Source: Paraphysoderma sedebokerense
Lineage: Eukaryota; Blastocladiomycota; Physodermatomycetes; Physodermatales; Physodermataceae
DNA length: 64,000 nucleotides
Assembly (NCBI GenBank): GCA_025602915.1
Contig: JAHLJZ010000063.1
Span: forward strand, 62,001-126,000
Direction: 5' to 3'
Shown piece by piece: positions 27,686 through 39,616 of the stretch. The notes beneath the pieces are model-generated. The model was not told where the DNA came from, did no database searches, and saw nothing but the letters and a program-made list of their open reading frames with translations. The translations under genes and the position numbers were made by a program. The first letter of the stretch is position 1; each line of letters opens with the position of its first letter.

Positions 27686-27832
27686 AGGGACGTGTGTAAA
27701 AGGGTTTCGTCGTTTGTCAGGACTCGTTGACTGCGGTCGCTTGTGCCGCATCCTGGCTGATTCCGCACTGGTGTACACTCTATGGAATCATGCTAAGAAT
27801 ACTAAACATTATCCTGTCATAGAAACAGAAGT

Positions 27833-28550
27833 CTACCTATGAGATTGCTCATTGTTCAACGCAAAAGCGGCAGTAAGCTTTTGGGAAGGGATATAGAATA
27901 TCCCAGATCTCCAAACGATCAGCACTTTGGTTGGTCGTATGCAATCTCGAGTTTTACCCAACTGGAGAAGAATATGCTTGTGGTATCTTTCACATTGACG
28001 TAAGAGTGCCAATAGTACACCCTGAATAAGGTACCACATGAATGCAATGAATCTCATCTTCCTAACAGGACACGAGGCAAACGCCGAAAGAACAAACCCT
28101 GTAATCTTCTGCGTTGTTGTGATGAGGATAATATATAACTCGGACAGAAATATACTCGCATTCAGGATTGCCGATATCAACATCGAAATCTGGAATGAAC
28201 ACGAATTCACATCAGGCGTTACCGTCACCCGTAATGGCGGGACAAGCGAGGAATAGAACATACATTTGTTAACATTGGCGACAGTCAAGGCTTTCAAAGG
28301 CGTTCCCAACATTTATAGAACGGTACTGCAAGAGATATTACGCAGATGCAACAGAAACAATTTCTGATTCCGATATCAATGTGAGCGAGATGGACTTTCC
28401 ATGATCCATTGCCCTGAGGGAGGGGCCAACAGGGCGGGTAACATAGAATTTCAATGCCGCGCAAAAACTATAAGATCCCATGGGAGATAAATATATCCAA
28501 TTTGTTGTTGACATACTGTATAGAGCGCCAGATGCCTTGACATGTAGCAT
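27833..28550 (-). CDS. Unassigned reading frames with a hydrophobic stretch
   Basis: Two adjacent frames, 28338-28550 and 27833-28312, are open on the minus strand. The second encodes hydrophobic segments (ISMLISAILNASIFLSELYI and FIAFMWYLIQGVLLALL), suggesting a small membrane protein. I could not find a splice of normal length joining the two frames. It may be one spliced gene whose intron I missed, two genes, or a decayed one. No family recognised. Confidence 0.25.
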
Positions 28551-28685
28551 TTATCGTTTATAGTAGTTCCTGTGGCTACGTGAACAGAGCCCATCCTGCA
28601 TGTTACTATGATTGCTTTTATTCAATGTCTATAGTACAAAATGTATTTCCCATGTTGGCCTATAATCAGGCAACTGTTCTCCAAT

Positions 28686-29828
28686 TTAAAGTTCCATTCC
28701 AACAGGCCCATCACCTTCATCCGGCTCTTCTTCTCGATCGTCGATTCCTATATCGCTGTCCATATCATCATCGTTCGGTTCATCCAGGTCGTCCCCTTTT
28801 TCATTTTCCTCGTCCTCGTCGTCATCGTCGTCATCAAATGATCGCTGGGCCAAAACATCTTTCATGTTGTAATGCTGTGAACGGAGCATCTGGAATCGCT
28901 TATGTCGTTGTTTCTCTGTTTATTATCAACATAAAAAAGTCAGCCCAATGTTCTAATTCTTACATATGTTTAAGGCAATGAAAACCATGCCTTCTTCAGT
29001 TTGCTCTTCCTCGTCGGATTCTTCGTCACTCCATGTTTGTGCAGCTCTTCCGATATGTTCTACCTGTTCATTTCCAGTATGTCCATTATCGTTCCTGATA
29101 TCGAGGTCCATTCCGGGATCGTCCGTCGATGCGACTCCTGCTTTGGGGTAGTGTGAATGAATGTGCAAATTCTGCGATGAACCAGACAATGAGTTTGATC
29201 CCGAGTTTGATGTTGACAGAGAGGAGTTGAAGTTTGAAGAAGCGAGGGGTTCCAGGGCTTGCGTTAATTCAAACGGTGGAATTTCTGATGTGACTTTTAA
29301 CCATTTGGACGACTAATTTTAGTAAAATGAATGGGGCAAAGCATTTTGCCTAGCCACTTGAGAAAACTTACCACCCAAAACTTCGTCAGAATCCAAATTG
29401 TAATGAATATATGGTGTCTTCGCTAGCCAAAATAAAGTTTCAATAGAGAACGAACGTTAAAATTGCCTGTTAATACATATCTTGCTACTCTTCAATTAAC
29501 CTTCATCCAGAAGCGAGGGAATTGCGATCTCTGCATTCCTTTCAAAAAACCATAAGTTGTACATACGTTCAGTGATTTTCTGCCTCGTTCCTCTTCCTTC
29601 CCCAGTCAGTTGAATATTGTCTTCGTCCCACTTTATTCTATTCAAGTTTGACCGATTCTGTCAGCAACCTGCACAGACGACACTAGGATTCATCAGGGGC
29701 AATGTGCAACAGCACCCCTTCATGAACTAATTATATTCGGTAAGCAGGACCAGCACATACCGTTGCGCTTTATCGCATGAAGAAATTGAACGTTTTAGTA
29801 TCGGTTTTGGCTGATGTTGTGAGGTCAT
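28686..29828 (-). CDS. Protein phosphatase inhibitor 2 (IPP-2/Glc8 family)
   Basis: A disordered regulator of protein phosphatase 1. Five exons. The ATG at 29828 opens MTSQHQPKPILKRSIS, containing the KxILK-type PP1-docking motif. Next come KWDEDNIQLT and TPYIHYNLDSDE, both standard IPP-2 blocks, then an acidic SDEESDEEEQTEE tract and the PP1 active-site helix FQMLRSQHYNMKD (family form: F-x-M-x-R-x-x-HYN). The C-terminus is a long acidic run ending at 28686. Joins between the first four exons work. The last is unclear: the obvious GT donor after NIC makes an in-frame stop with the acceptor near 28915, so a non-canonical donor near 28995 or an alternative form may be used. Confidence 0.82.
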
Positions 29829-30788
29829 TTTGATTGTTCCGCAGAACTTGATTCGAGATATTGAATGTAGAGTAATTATGTGCAATATTTCCAATATGTG
29901 CAAGTTATTGCGAATGAAGGTTTAGAGGAGCATCAATTCTGGCAGCGGTAAGATATGTAATGAATACACAATGGTGGAGAGGCTTCGAACAGTTCAATTT
30001 CAGAGTTCAGAAACCGATGCGCATTCTCCATTAAACCAAAAATATTTCTTACAAATTACTACAATACTGTGCCATTTATGAAGCAATTATTAATCTAGAG
30101 AAAGTGCGGTGAGGAGAGTTTTGCTCCTCTTCAATTTGGATTCCCCCAATGAATGGGCACATGGTTCCGACAGGGCACTCTATCCTTCGGCATAACAAAG
30201 GATGAATTCGTTCCAACCTCTTCCAAAATTCCCAAGTTATCTATTGAACAAGACTGATTGATCTAAAGACTTAAGTAAAAACAAGTTCAGAATGCTATAT
30301 ACCAATTGGTCTACTTGAGGAGACGAGGGGATGTCTAGGGATGAGGGGATGCTCACTGACATGAGAATATTGTTAGGAAATTGCAGCATGCTTCAACATT
30401 AATATCCTTTTGACAACTCGCTAAGCTTGACTAGTGTAATTAACCGTCAAATTCGAACGAGCAACGAAACTCCGGAGAAGCCTGATCCCGCATGCGCAAT
30501 GATTTGTTGTCGAGAAACCAATCCATTGTCTTGTAAAATGCGGTTCTTTCTCTCTGCATTCTGCTATTTTTTGGCTTTTTTAGCTCATTCGACAACAAGA
30601 TGCCCATTGTATGCAAAGAAGTTTGACTTGTTATCTCATATTCCACTACTGAAGGAGACTTCAAACTGCGCCGCTTCAATTGTCAGGGTAATTAATTACC
30701 CAAGTACAGAGATATTGATTTTGACATAAATATCTGCATATTCCCTCCATCCGTCACATAACTTTTGGTCAAGTATTACAAATATCCA
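29829..30788. other. Intergenic region between divergent genes
   Basis: Promoter region shared by the minus-strand IPP-2 gene and the plus-strand LEA_2-like gene. Overlapping frames near 30427-30729 exist on both strands, but neither has a good start or a recognisable product. Confidence 0.35.
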
Positions 30789-31471
30789 ATGGGCAAATTA
30801 AGCACTCGTCAACGCTGGTGTATCTTTATTGCACTGGTCTTTGTAATTACCGGAGTCAGCGTCTTGATATATTTCTTCGTTGGATTTAAACCACCAGAAC
30901 TCAATTACAAGCAATCCAATGTACCAAAGGATGGCGTAAATGCTGTTCAAGGTGACTCAAACGAAGTAAAAGCGTCTTGGGACATGGTGTTTGAATTGAA
31001 AAATCCTAATACCCTTTCGGTAATTTTGAACGAATTAACTCTAAACGTAAGTAGCCTTGAAGTCCCTATGCTTATGATGTTCTTGCCTAACTCATTGCTT
31101 GACTGCAGGGATTTGCCGACGAAGCTCGCACAAAACAAGTCACAACTAGCACTTTGAAAGATATAAATCTTGCTGGCTACAGTGAAAGATTAGTTGCTTT
31201 GCCTCAAACCTTCCGAGTCACCAAGGACATGCCCCAACCATTCTTAGACCAAGTGTATAAATCTTGCGTGAAACCTAACCCCGACTCTGGAGAAAAACCA
31301 AAAATCTCTATTTACACTGAAATGAAGCTCGGCTATGCATGGACGTTTTCAACGTACTGGAAAACTGTTCAGGGTAAAATTGATATTGATTGCCCGGTAG
31401 ATTTCAGCAGCAAACGCTTGACAGGAGCGGGCAGCGCAAGATTACAGAGACGAATCAGGAGATTTAAATAA
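30789..31471 (+). CDS. Single-pass membrane protein with LEA_2-like domain
   Basis: About 205 residues in two exons, with an intron of about 60 nt ending near 31109. The ATG at 30789 (MGKLSTRQRWC) precedes one strong hydrophobic helix (CIFIALVFVITGVSVLIYFF), so the protein is probably type II. The rest is outside or luminal: WDMVFELKNPNTLSVILNEL, a core of alternating beta strands, and KPKISIYTEMKLGYAWTFST. This pattern, a basic tail, one helix and an Ig-like beta-sandwich with an N-P turn, matches LEA_2/NDR1-like proteins of fungi and plants. The function is not known. It ends in a basic RRIRRFK. Confidence 0.6.
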
Positions 31472-32115
31472 AGCTGAGATGCAGGAACCATTAAATATTA
31501 ATTCTAGTCTTGAGGCCTATAAATCTATTTATATCGGAGAATTTGAAGAAATATATAAAACTTTTTATTTGTAAATATATTCATCGTGCCTTTAATCTTG
31601 ATTCTTGTGCATTTATCCTTTCAGAATTTGCGTTCCAATTGTCAAGTTATGATTCTTCTGCACCACAAACATTGAATATCTCCTCCATTCAAACAAAAAT
31701 TTTATATTCAGAATACTTATAAAAAATAAGAAGCTTTCACTCTGAGGATTACTGGAACAAAAAAAGTATTATTCACTGATGCAACTGAGACGAAATGATT
31801 TGGTCGGCACCGTCACATTATCACAAAATTAGCAAAAATTATCCATTACAAACATCGTAGTATTCAATATATAATTTATGGCCGATAAATGTGGTTTCTA
31901 AAGAATGCAAACCTTATCATATATTTTGGACAGTTGACACGTACTTTTTATGCGTCAGCAACAAGTTTAGTCCTTAATGCCACCTCAGTAATATGACAGA
32001 CCACAAACTATTTAAAGTGATTTTGTTCTTTTATTACTTTAGCAATACGAAAGTACGAGCTATATTTCTAAGGCAAACTTTTGCAGTCGCATCTGGAGCA
32101 ACCATAAAGATTAAC
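31472..32115. other. Intergenic, AT-rich
   Basis: No gene supported. Very AT-rich; contains the presumed 3' end of the LEA_2-like gene and the promoter of the next gene. Confidence 0.4.
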
Positions 32116-33535
32116 ATGACCGCAGACAATGAAGCCAGCCCCGGTCCCAAGGCGGAAGATTTGTGTGAAAAAAGTAATGATGTTGCCGAAATTTCACCAG
32201 CTCTGACAGCAGACGTACGTGAAACATTGATAATTTAAAATCTTCCGCTCTATTTCCGTCCGATATTAAGTAAATTCATAGGAAAACAACAATCCTGCAG
32301 AATTGAATATCACAAATATCTGGTCCGAAAATTCTCTCCTTCTAATCACCGGTACGATTTTTATCACATGTCCTCACGATTGCATTCCAATGAGTAAATT
32401 TAAGCCGCTCCTCTATTTATCGGCCATTAGGTTCTTTGTCAATGCTGCTAGGTGTCAGTTATAATTCATGTGCTTATTGTCGAGGCAGCATATGTAATTT
32501 ATTGTTGGCGGCCGAAGTGATGAGCTTCTTCGGTGCCGGAGCCTTAGCTGCGCTCATGCGACGTAAGTTCCTTATCAAGAGACCACTATTCATATTAATA
32601 TGGCCGCGTTTTATGCCTAACTAACCTTACCTCACGGTTGCAACTCATTGGAATATTTTCAGGCAATATTGCGAAATCTGGACAAATTCAACTTTCCATT
32701 AAGCTTATTATTGGCTCTATGTGGGCATTTACATGCTTCTTCCAGATTTTGACCGGTGGAACGCAAACTGGTTATTGCATCTTCAATTCAATAGGTGTCC
32801 TGAGAACAACAATCGGATGGATTAACGCTGTTCTGTGGTGGAAGTCATTAATGATTTATTTTAATCATTCAAACCAAGTTTTAAAATCAGCCCTCGACAG
32901 TTCCGGTGAAACTTCCATCAATGTAGCGGATTGTGCAAGAGAGGATGGAAAAATATTCCTATTTGTAGTGCCAAGTATTCGTGTTTGGGCGGGCGATTTA
33001 CAAAACCGAATGCGTATTTTCCAAGGTAAAAGAATCACCATTATATTGATAATATTAAGAATCCTGCCTGATATATCATTCATGCAGCCGGAGCTTCCTT
33101 TGTGCTTTCCATTGTTTGGGCTATTGATATTTATTGGAATCGATTATCGATTTATACGGAAATTGTGCATATTTTCTCCATTCTGGCGGCTACTTACCAT
33201 CTGATCGATTCACTAGGTTAGTTATTCCTATTAAGACAGATCATATGACTACATATTCAGATGTTTGTTCTTCATTTTTGGTAGTTCATCCTCGGTTTAA
33301 ACCGAAGAAAAGAGGTATCGCCAAACGAATCGTAGACCTCGTAATTGGAATTCTTTGGCTCCCAAGTATTATAGTTGCATTCAACACATCTTCTCCCATA
33401 CGAGTTCCAGCGAGTATTGTCGGCCTTGCAATCGCATTAACATGGTGGTTGTCCCCACTTTGGGCAGTCAAAAGTGCTTTGCCATGGTGTGAACTAGAAT
33501 GGTTGTGGATGGATGAGAAGGATATGGAAGATTAG
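32116..33535 (+). CDS. Multi-pass membrane protein, unrecognised (MARVEL-like look)
   Basis: The ATG at 32116 begins a soluble acidic N-terminus (MTADNEASPGPKAEDL). Across about six short introns follow six or seven hydrophobic segments, including LLLAAEVMSFFGAGALAAL, IGSMWAFTCFFQILTGGTQ, SIGVLRTTIGWINAVLWW and VPASIVGLAIALTWWLSP. The C-terminus is acidic (WMDEKDMED). Small-residue-rich helices followed by short polar loops resemble MARVEL-type vesicle proteins, but no diagnostic motif is present. Splices checked (near 32280, 32430 and 32660) are in frame. Confidence 0.6.
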
Positions 33536-33958
33536 AAGGATAATATTATATTATTCTCCATTTTCAAATGATTTGCCGAGTCCGTTACGACAGAAATTTT
33601 CAGCTTTGAGAAGAAATTATAACAGTTTTGCGATTTCCGTCTGATCTTGAGTACTTTTAAATAAAGTGAAGTTTATTAGCCTCATGATTAGTTCATAATG
33701 ATATGGCGAATGTTGTGCAGGTTTACTGCTTCTATTGTTCTAATAATCTTAAGTGTAGGGTCACACGTCGACCTTATCGTCTCAAGGGAACCTCATAAAT
33801 TGCTGCGATAGTCAAACTTGAGTAGTTGACCCGCCAAGAGCGAGGATAATCAAATTTTAGAATTCCTTAGCGTATGCATTGTTCCGCGAGACAGTGGTTA
33901 TGATTTTCTACGAGCGCCAATTGCCACTTTATTTCAGTCATTGCAAACACCGCCAAAC
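33536..33958. other. Convergent 3' flank
   Basis: Non-coding stretch between the 3' ends of the multi-pass membrane gene and the RING gene. Nothing else seen. Confidence 0.4.
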
Positions 33959-35929
33959 TCAAGCCCAATAAACTCTTCTCCAACCCACACTTGGTCTCCT
34001 GCAAACAGGACAATACGGATTTCTCAATTCACCGTGACACTCCCAGCAAACTACCAAATGACCGCACCCATCAAAAATGACATCTCTTTTACGAGTTCTG
34101 CAAATCACGCATTCCGTGGATTCTTTATTGGATTCTTCGTTTTGACGTTTCCGTTTATCGAGCAGTCGCGAGGTGACTAGTTTTGTGGACGTGAATGTTG
34201 GAGAGTTCAGAAATTTTTGGAGGGAAGATGGAGAACTAATGCATTCGCTGGGAAGTGGAGAGAATGAAAGGGTAGAAAGGTGAGATTGATAAATCGAGTG
34301 GAGGGATCGAGTCAAGGTTCTATTGGTGAAGAGAGTAGTCGGTAAATCCGGGTGATGACTGAAGAGGTCTTCATAAAGATCTTGCAGCTCGCCAGAGTGG
34401 GAGGACGACGACGAGGATGAAGAGGAAAGGGCAAAATCATTGTCGGAATCATCTTCCTGTTCGTATTTGAGGTCAGATTCAGAATCCGAAACATCCGATG
34501 TAGTGTCGATTTCGAAGTCGCCCAAGTCCGGATGATCGTAATCTACAAAAGTTTCGTCGTACGTGTTGTCTGACTCTACAGGTTTCGACCTCCAGAATCT
34601 CCTCAAACCTGTTGACCTCTCTTGATAGCTACTGCCACCACGGCTACTACGTCTACTTATGACATCCTCGTCTCCATCAGAGTTATCCTCATCTGATTGC
34701 AGCGTATCTTCTAGAAATGAATCATAAATTACATCGTGATCCAACGAGTCCCATATCTTCTTGCCCTTCGGCACCGGTGCCTGAACGGGTTGTAGAGGAC
34801 CGCTTGAAGTCGTTTGACCTACGTTCATCCCCGTGGCAGCATTGCCGCCAGCGACGACTCCCCCATTTTCGTTCGCTTCCCCGGTTTGACCATTCATCAC
34901 AGCTGTGAATACTAAATAAATACTCAAGACCACCAAAAAGACTTGATGTTGATTCCAAATAAAGCAATAATCTTCAGCAACACCATTCCCCCAATTCCAA
35001 CTGACTAATTTCTCGTTTCCGATTATGTGCGCTACTCTGGTTCCGTTTGCACGATCCGACGAGGCGGCAATATCCTTGTTGATCTCGCTTACCACTATAT
35101 CGGGTAATCCTAAAGCACACTCAACGATAGTGTTGCCCAGCATAATCAAATCCAAAGCGTAGGGCACTACAAGCACCACCGCTGGGATGGGACTCCAGAA
35201 ACTAGAACTACCAAACCATCTAAATTTTATACTCAATTGCTGTATTATATTTGAGATAATCCTGATTAACCGTGTAAATATTAAAAAGTTAATGGTACCG
35301 CGATAAACTATTTGTAATGACGTTAACACCTTGATAAATGAAATTAAAATAATGAATTTGTCATGGTAGACTTCTCGAAGCATCACGGTCCATAGAGTCT
35401 GGTAAGTTGGCGCAATGGAGGCGTGGAGGAGGATAGGCGACGACGGTGTCAAATACTTTAGAATTGAGTCGAAAAGAATGATGTACGGGTAATGAGAATA
35501 GAGGGTAGTATAGGTATGAGTTGTGATGGTTTGTTTTGAAATAGACTCGTTCTCCATCGCGGAGGTAGAATTCGAGGACGAACTCAGAACGAAGGCTGAA
35601 GTCAAGGGTAGTATCGACTTGATAGTTGCACCGTCAAAGTAAAGTGCTTTGACGAGATGGAATGTGACATCGAAGATGATGGTTAACTGAAGCGGCAGAT
35701 TTCTATACTGTATCCAGGACTGCCGTCTGGAGAGAATCCATCTGCATACTACCGAGAATGCGAAAAGGGTGATGAATTGACGATGAGGAGAGTCGAACGG
35801 GTTTGGGAGGAGTTCTAAACCGGCGATGAATGACTTTTTAAAATATCGATATGTGAGATACAGCAGAGGGAGAAAGAGAGATACTCGTTTGATATTCGGA
35901 TGGAGGTTGGAGAGCATTGTGGTGGACAT
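33959..35929 (-). CDS. Multi-pass membrane protein with C-terminal RING finger (putative E3 ubiquitin ligase)
   Basis: One uninterrupted exon of 656 codons, unusual here because neighbours are heavily spliced. The N-terminal half has several hydrophobic segments (for example RVSLFLPLLYLTYRYF, PAVVLVVPYALDLIMLG and QVFLVVLSIYLVFTAVM). A long acidic, serine-rich linker follows, from about residue 350 to 580. The last 50 residues are a C3HC4 RING: CVIC, CGH, CWEC, CPVC. Multi-pass helices plus an extreme C-terminal RING is the layout of the yeast inner-nuclear-membrane ligases Asi1/Asi3; MUL1-type ligases share the RING form. Ubiquitin ligase activity is inferred. The left copy is cut by the window edge. 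Confidence 0.8.
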   Translation of the reverse strand: MSTTMLSNLHPNIKRVSLFLPLLYLTYRYFKKSFIAGLELLPNPFDSPHRQFITLFAFSVVCRWILSRRQSWIQYRNLPLQLTIIFDVTFHLVKALYFDGATIKSILPLTSAFVLSSSSNSTSAMENESISKQTITTHTYTTLYSHYPYIILFDSILKYLTPSSPILLHASIAPTYQTLWTVMLREVYHDKFIILISFIKVLTSLQIVYRGTINFLIFTRLIRIISNIIQQLSIKFRWFGSSSFWSPIPAVVLVVPYALDLIMLGNTIVECALGLPDIVVSEINKDIAASSDRANGTRVAHIIGNEKLVSWNWGNGVAEDYCFIWNQHQVFLVVLSIYLVFTAVMNGQTGEANENGGVVAGGNAATGMNVGQTTSSGPLQPVQAPVPKGKKIWDSLDHDVIYDSFLEDTLQSDEDNSDGDEDVISRRSSRGGSSYQERSTGLRRFWRSKPVESDNTYDETFVDYDHPDLGDFEIDTTSDVSDSESDLKYEQEDDSDNDFALSSSSSSSSSHSGELQDLYEDLFSHHPDLPTTLFTNRTLTRSLHSIYQSHLSTLSFSPLPSECISSPSSLQKFLNSPTFTSTKLVTSRLLDKRKRQNEESNKESTECVICRTRKRDVIFDGCGHLVVCWECHGELRNPYCPVCRRPSVGWRRVYWA

Positions 35930-36021
35930 TGCCTCGCCAACGATAACGAAGACCGACGCAGAATAACACTACGATATGTGCTCAGAGACAATGTTGTCTG
36001 ATGCCACTACGATGATGCAGT

Positions 36022-36315
36022 TTACAACGGCTCTTCACTGTTATCTTTTTGTATTTCTCTTCGCCGAGTTCCCCAGATAACTACCAGCAATGATGTCATG
36101 GAACCGCCAGCTCCATCAGCCAGGACAATACACGTGACTTTCATTCGGTGAGACATAAAATGAATAAAATCATTCCAAATTGATAAACAAGACACTCGTA
36201 CAAGTGCATTATCCTCCAATTCCAGTGCAAAAAATTCACAGTAATCTTCATGAATTTCACGCGACACCGTCACACTCGTATTAGCAAAATGATTATAAAA
36301 TTGCCAAAAAAACAA
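36022..36315 (-). CDS. Unassigned short reading frame (right copy)
   Basis: Identical to 518-811. It lies between the RING start and the CDT1 stop. Being the same in both copies adds no support, because the whole block is identical. Confidence 0.2.
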   Translation of the reverse strand: MFFWQFYNHFANTSVTVSREIHEDYCEFFALELEDNALVRVSCLSIWNDFIHFMSHRMKVTCIVLADGAGGSMTSLLVVIWGTRRREIQKDNSEEPL

Positions 36316-36444
36316 ACCATCTATAATATATGTACACTTCAGTTATAAGTTTAAGAAATTGTAAATACCCCAGCGCTATGCCAAAATGCAAAATCTCAAT
36401 AAAATTATCTCAAAATAATTGTCTAAAATGGCCTTGCCTCTTCA

Positions 36445-39195
36445 TTATACACAAGGCTCCTCAGATTTTGGTTTAATCTTCTCCATTTCAGCTGTCACGA
36501 TGTCCTTCACCATACTAACCAGCATATTCTTTTGAATTCGAACCATCCTAGTTTGACCCACTTTGGTAATTGCACAAAATTGTGGGGCTATATTCGATAA
36601 AAGTTCAATTTCTAAGATGGCATCAGCTGCGAATGATAAACAACGCATAAAGTAAGTTTCAGCTCATGGGGTGAATATGAATCTGTGAAAATTGAAGGGA
36701 CCACTTTTAAACATTACCTTGAGACAATGGAGTCCTATAAGATGTGACTACTTTCTTGGAAATATCATTCATCGACATGACATTCTTATTCAACGAGTTG
36801 TATGCGCTTTTCGAACAAAGATTAAACCATGTAAGATAAGAGTAAAGGGAGAGAAACAAGATTCGTGAAAAACGTACAAGCTCATCGTGTCAATGATAAA
36901 CGGTAGTCGACTCAACATAAGACGACGATTGAATTGCTCAGACGAAAGTCCATTATTAAGTTCTAATGTTCTCTTTTGTTCTTTCGCTTTGATCTGTTAT
37001 GTGCAATCGACACGCCAAAGGTTAGAAGCTTTAATTAGCAAGTCGACCCTTCGCACAAGACCCGGAAAACAAGACATTACTCTTTCCAGTAAATCAGAAA
37101 ACTTTGATGGTTTTTTATATCCCGCTTCTTTCGATGAAACTGTGTGAGACTGTTGTTTGGTGTCATCAGACTTTTGTTTCACATTGTTCTCTTCCTTTTG
37201 AGCGGAATCTGAAACTGATGTAGTCGTAATTAATTTTGCTTTAACTGATTCTGGGATATGGCTACTCTGTAGATTCAGAATCTTTTTAACATCAACAACT
37301 GGTTTAATAATCTTCGGCAACGGTGATTTGGGAATATCGGGAACAGAGTTTAAATCAAAATCAGGATGCCAAAGATTTGTTGAGGCAGCCGACTTCAACT
37401 CGAGGGAATTTTGTTGGAGGAATATCTGAAAAAAAAGGGAACCTGTCAGAGTGTGTAATACAAACAAAGTGAAAACAGGTATGAAGTATATTAGCCTTAC
37501 TTCATGTTCAGCTTTGACTAATTCAATCAAGCGTCGTCTAAACTCCTTCCTCCGCAGCTCTAGATCTCTCCCTGCAAAAGAAGCATGTCTAAACGCTCGT
37601 AAATCCACTTCTAATTCAGCCTCATCCTTTTGACTTGCGGTTCTCTTCTTAGTTGGCGTCAATAGCTGTCGTCCTCCAGATCTTGGCGTAGTCACAGGGG
37701 ACGGTTTCTGTGCTTTAGTTGGGGTCGATGGTGTGGATAATGGCGTGATTTCCGAACACTTGGATTTATTCCAATCAAAATGAAAATCAATCAGTACCGT
37801 TTCGACCTTTTCACCGCCACATATGGCTTTGACTGCATCAAAAATGTATGCTTCCGGAAACACTGTTTTGATCTGGGCCAAGTGTTTGAGTTCAAAAGTT
37901 CTATTAATTTTTCGGAATCGTGGTTAATCGACTGAAACGAGAGAGGTATAGCACGTTTAGTGGTCTAACCTATTAGCTGAATTTTCAACTGCCTTTTTAA
38001 TCTTGTGAAAGTTGCAAGAGTGGTCTCTTCCTTTCATAAACATCAAAACATATTCCAACCCATGAAACAATTGCTCCAAGTGTTTATACGACTCCGGCAG
38101 TTTGACTTTGAGTGATGGTTCCAATAGTTGAGCTAAACTAGAAATTGATCGTTTCGAATTTGGAGTTGTCGAAGCCGAACCGGTGGAGAAAGTATGAGCA
38201 GCTGATTTTTGAATATGAGGCATGCGATGCGGATCGATGCTCGATACCGCTGCGTCCTCATCGTCATCTGAACGCTTCAGGATAACTTTATCTTTGCTGA
38301 CCTAATTCAAGAAACGAAAATTGATTAGAAAGAATGATGATAGAATCAGGAAGTGATACAGTATACCTTCGGAATCGATATCGCTTTGGCTGACGAATTC
38401 TTTTTCTCGAGCTTCGCATTTACTCGCTCCAACAAGTTCCGATGCTTCATAAAAGCCGGCAAAATTGTAGGAGCTGCTGCTTTTTCTCCAACTACTTTTT
38501 TAGATTTAGGTATCTTGATATCCCGCTCTATCGAGTCACGAGTACGGTCAACCGATTTTGCCGATTCCATGGTATAACTTTCTTGAAGCGCTGCAGGCTC
38601 TTTCTCAGCCTTGCCTTGTTTGTTCTCGGCAGCAATAATTTGTTTTGATTTTAATCTTGATTTGGTTGGAGAACTCTCAACATCATCTGCTCTTTCGCCA
38701 ATAGAGACACGTCTGCTCTGCTCTGTTTGCGGAGTGGGTAGATGACTTAGTCGTCGTGACGAGCTCTCTAAATCTGGTTCTGCACCCAATAAATCTGATA
38801 AGGAAAATGCAGATGTCTAAATGAAGATACATAAGCAGTGTTAAGTACACCCGGGAACGAATTTGTTGAATCTGGGTAGAAAACGTGAACTCACAACAGG
38901 CGGGGCAACCACCTCGTCGTTGTCCAGATTTGATGTTTTTTGTCGTTTCCCGGGTCTTCCGGTAGTCACATTCATAAAAGTCAACTTAGAAATGTCCAAA
39001 ACATTCTGCTTGCTTTCATTTGTCTGTTGTTACATAGCATACATAAGCTAAAAATTAGTATTCAACTATTGCCAAAACAGACCACGACCTGGCTGACAGA
39101 TCAAGATTGGTTTGTACCTTAATAGCATTTTTTCCGTTTGACCGTCTGGAGGATTTTGCAGAAGACATAAAAGATTTCATCGTTTTGGAAGACAT
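36445..39195 (-). CDS. CDT1: DNA replication licensing factor Cdt1 (right copy)
   Basis: Second, identical copy of the licensing factor at 941-3691, with its own upstream flank and the same nine exons. The start codon is at 39195 and the stop at 36445. Key blocks are at the expected offsets: the KYK-like LPESYKHLEQ segment near 38090, HLAQIKTVFPEAY near 37870, and the C-terminal domain at about 36450-37000. If the duplication is genuine, the genome carries two expressed-looking CDT1 genes. Cdt1 level is normally tightly limited to prevent re-replication, so the dosage is noteworthy. Confidence 0.9.
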
Positions 39196-39616
39196 GCTGT
39201 ATGACAACTCGTTCTAATTCTGTCTACTGCAAAGCACAAAGCTGGCGAACTGGTCTTGAGAACTGCAGCGACGAATCGCTCTCTGTTGAGACTACAAGCG
39301 GACTGACGCTTTAGAGGGAGGAGATTGAGGGCTCTTTACGGAAGACTATGTGCGGAAAAGGCACGGACTCTCGCTTTGGATTTAAACGAAAAAGCGACAC
39401 AAATGATACGGATGCGAAAAGAATGAAAAAAATGAAGGAACGAGAATTGCCCCTTTACGTGTTGTTCCACCGCTTGACAAAGGTGGCGGCCAAACTGGGA
39501 TAAACGAGACATATATATATAAAGTTTTGAAATGATTTGGTACTATCAAATTATTTTTTCATAAATCGCTGAAATATGGTTTGAGAATGTGCATATCACA
39601 AGGCGATAAGTGATTC
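39196..39616. other. Intergenic (right copy)
   Basis: Identical to 3692-4112; CDT1 promoter region and pseudokinase 3' flank. Nothing else seen. Confidence 0.45.

Noticed and set aside
30427-30729. Overlapping open frames on both strands
   Set aside because: No ATG with a sensible leader, no recognisable product, and no splice partners found.
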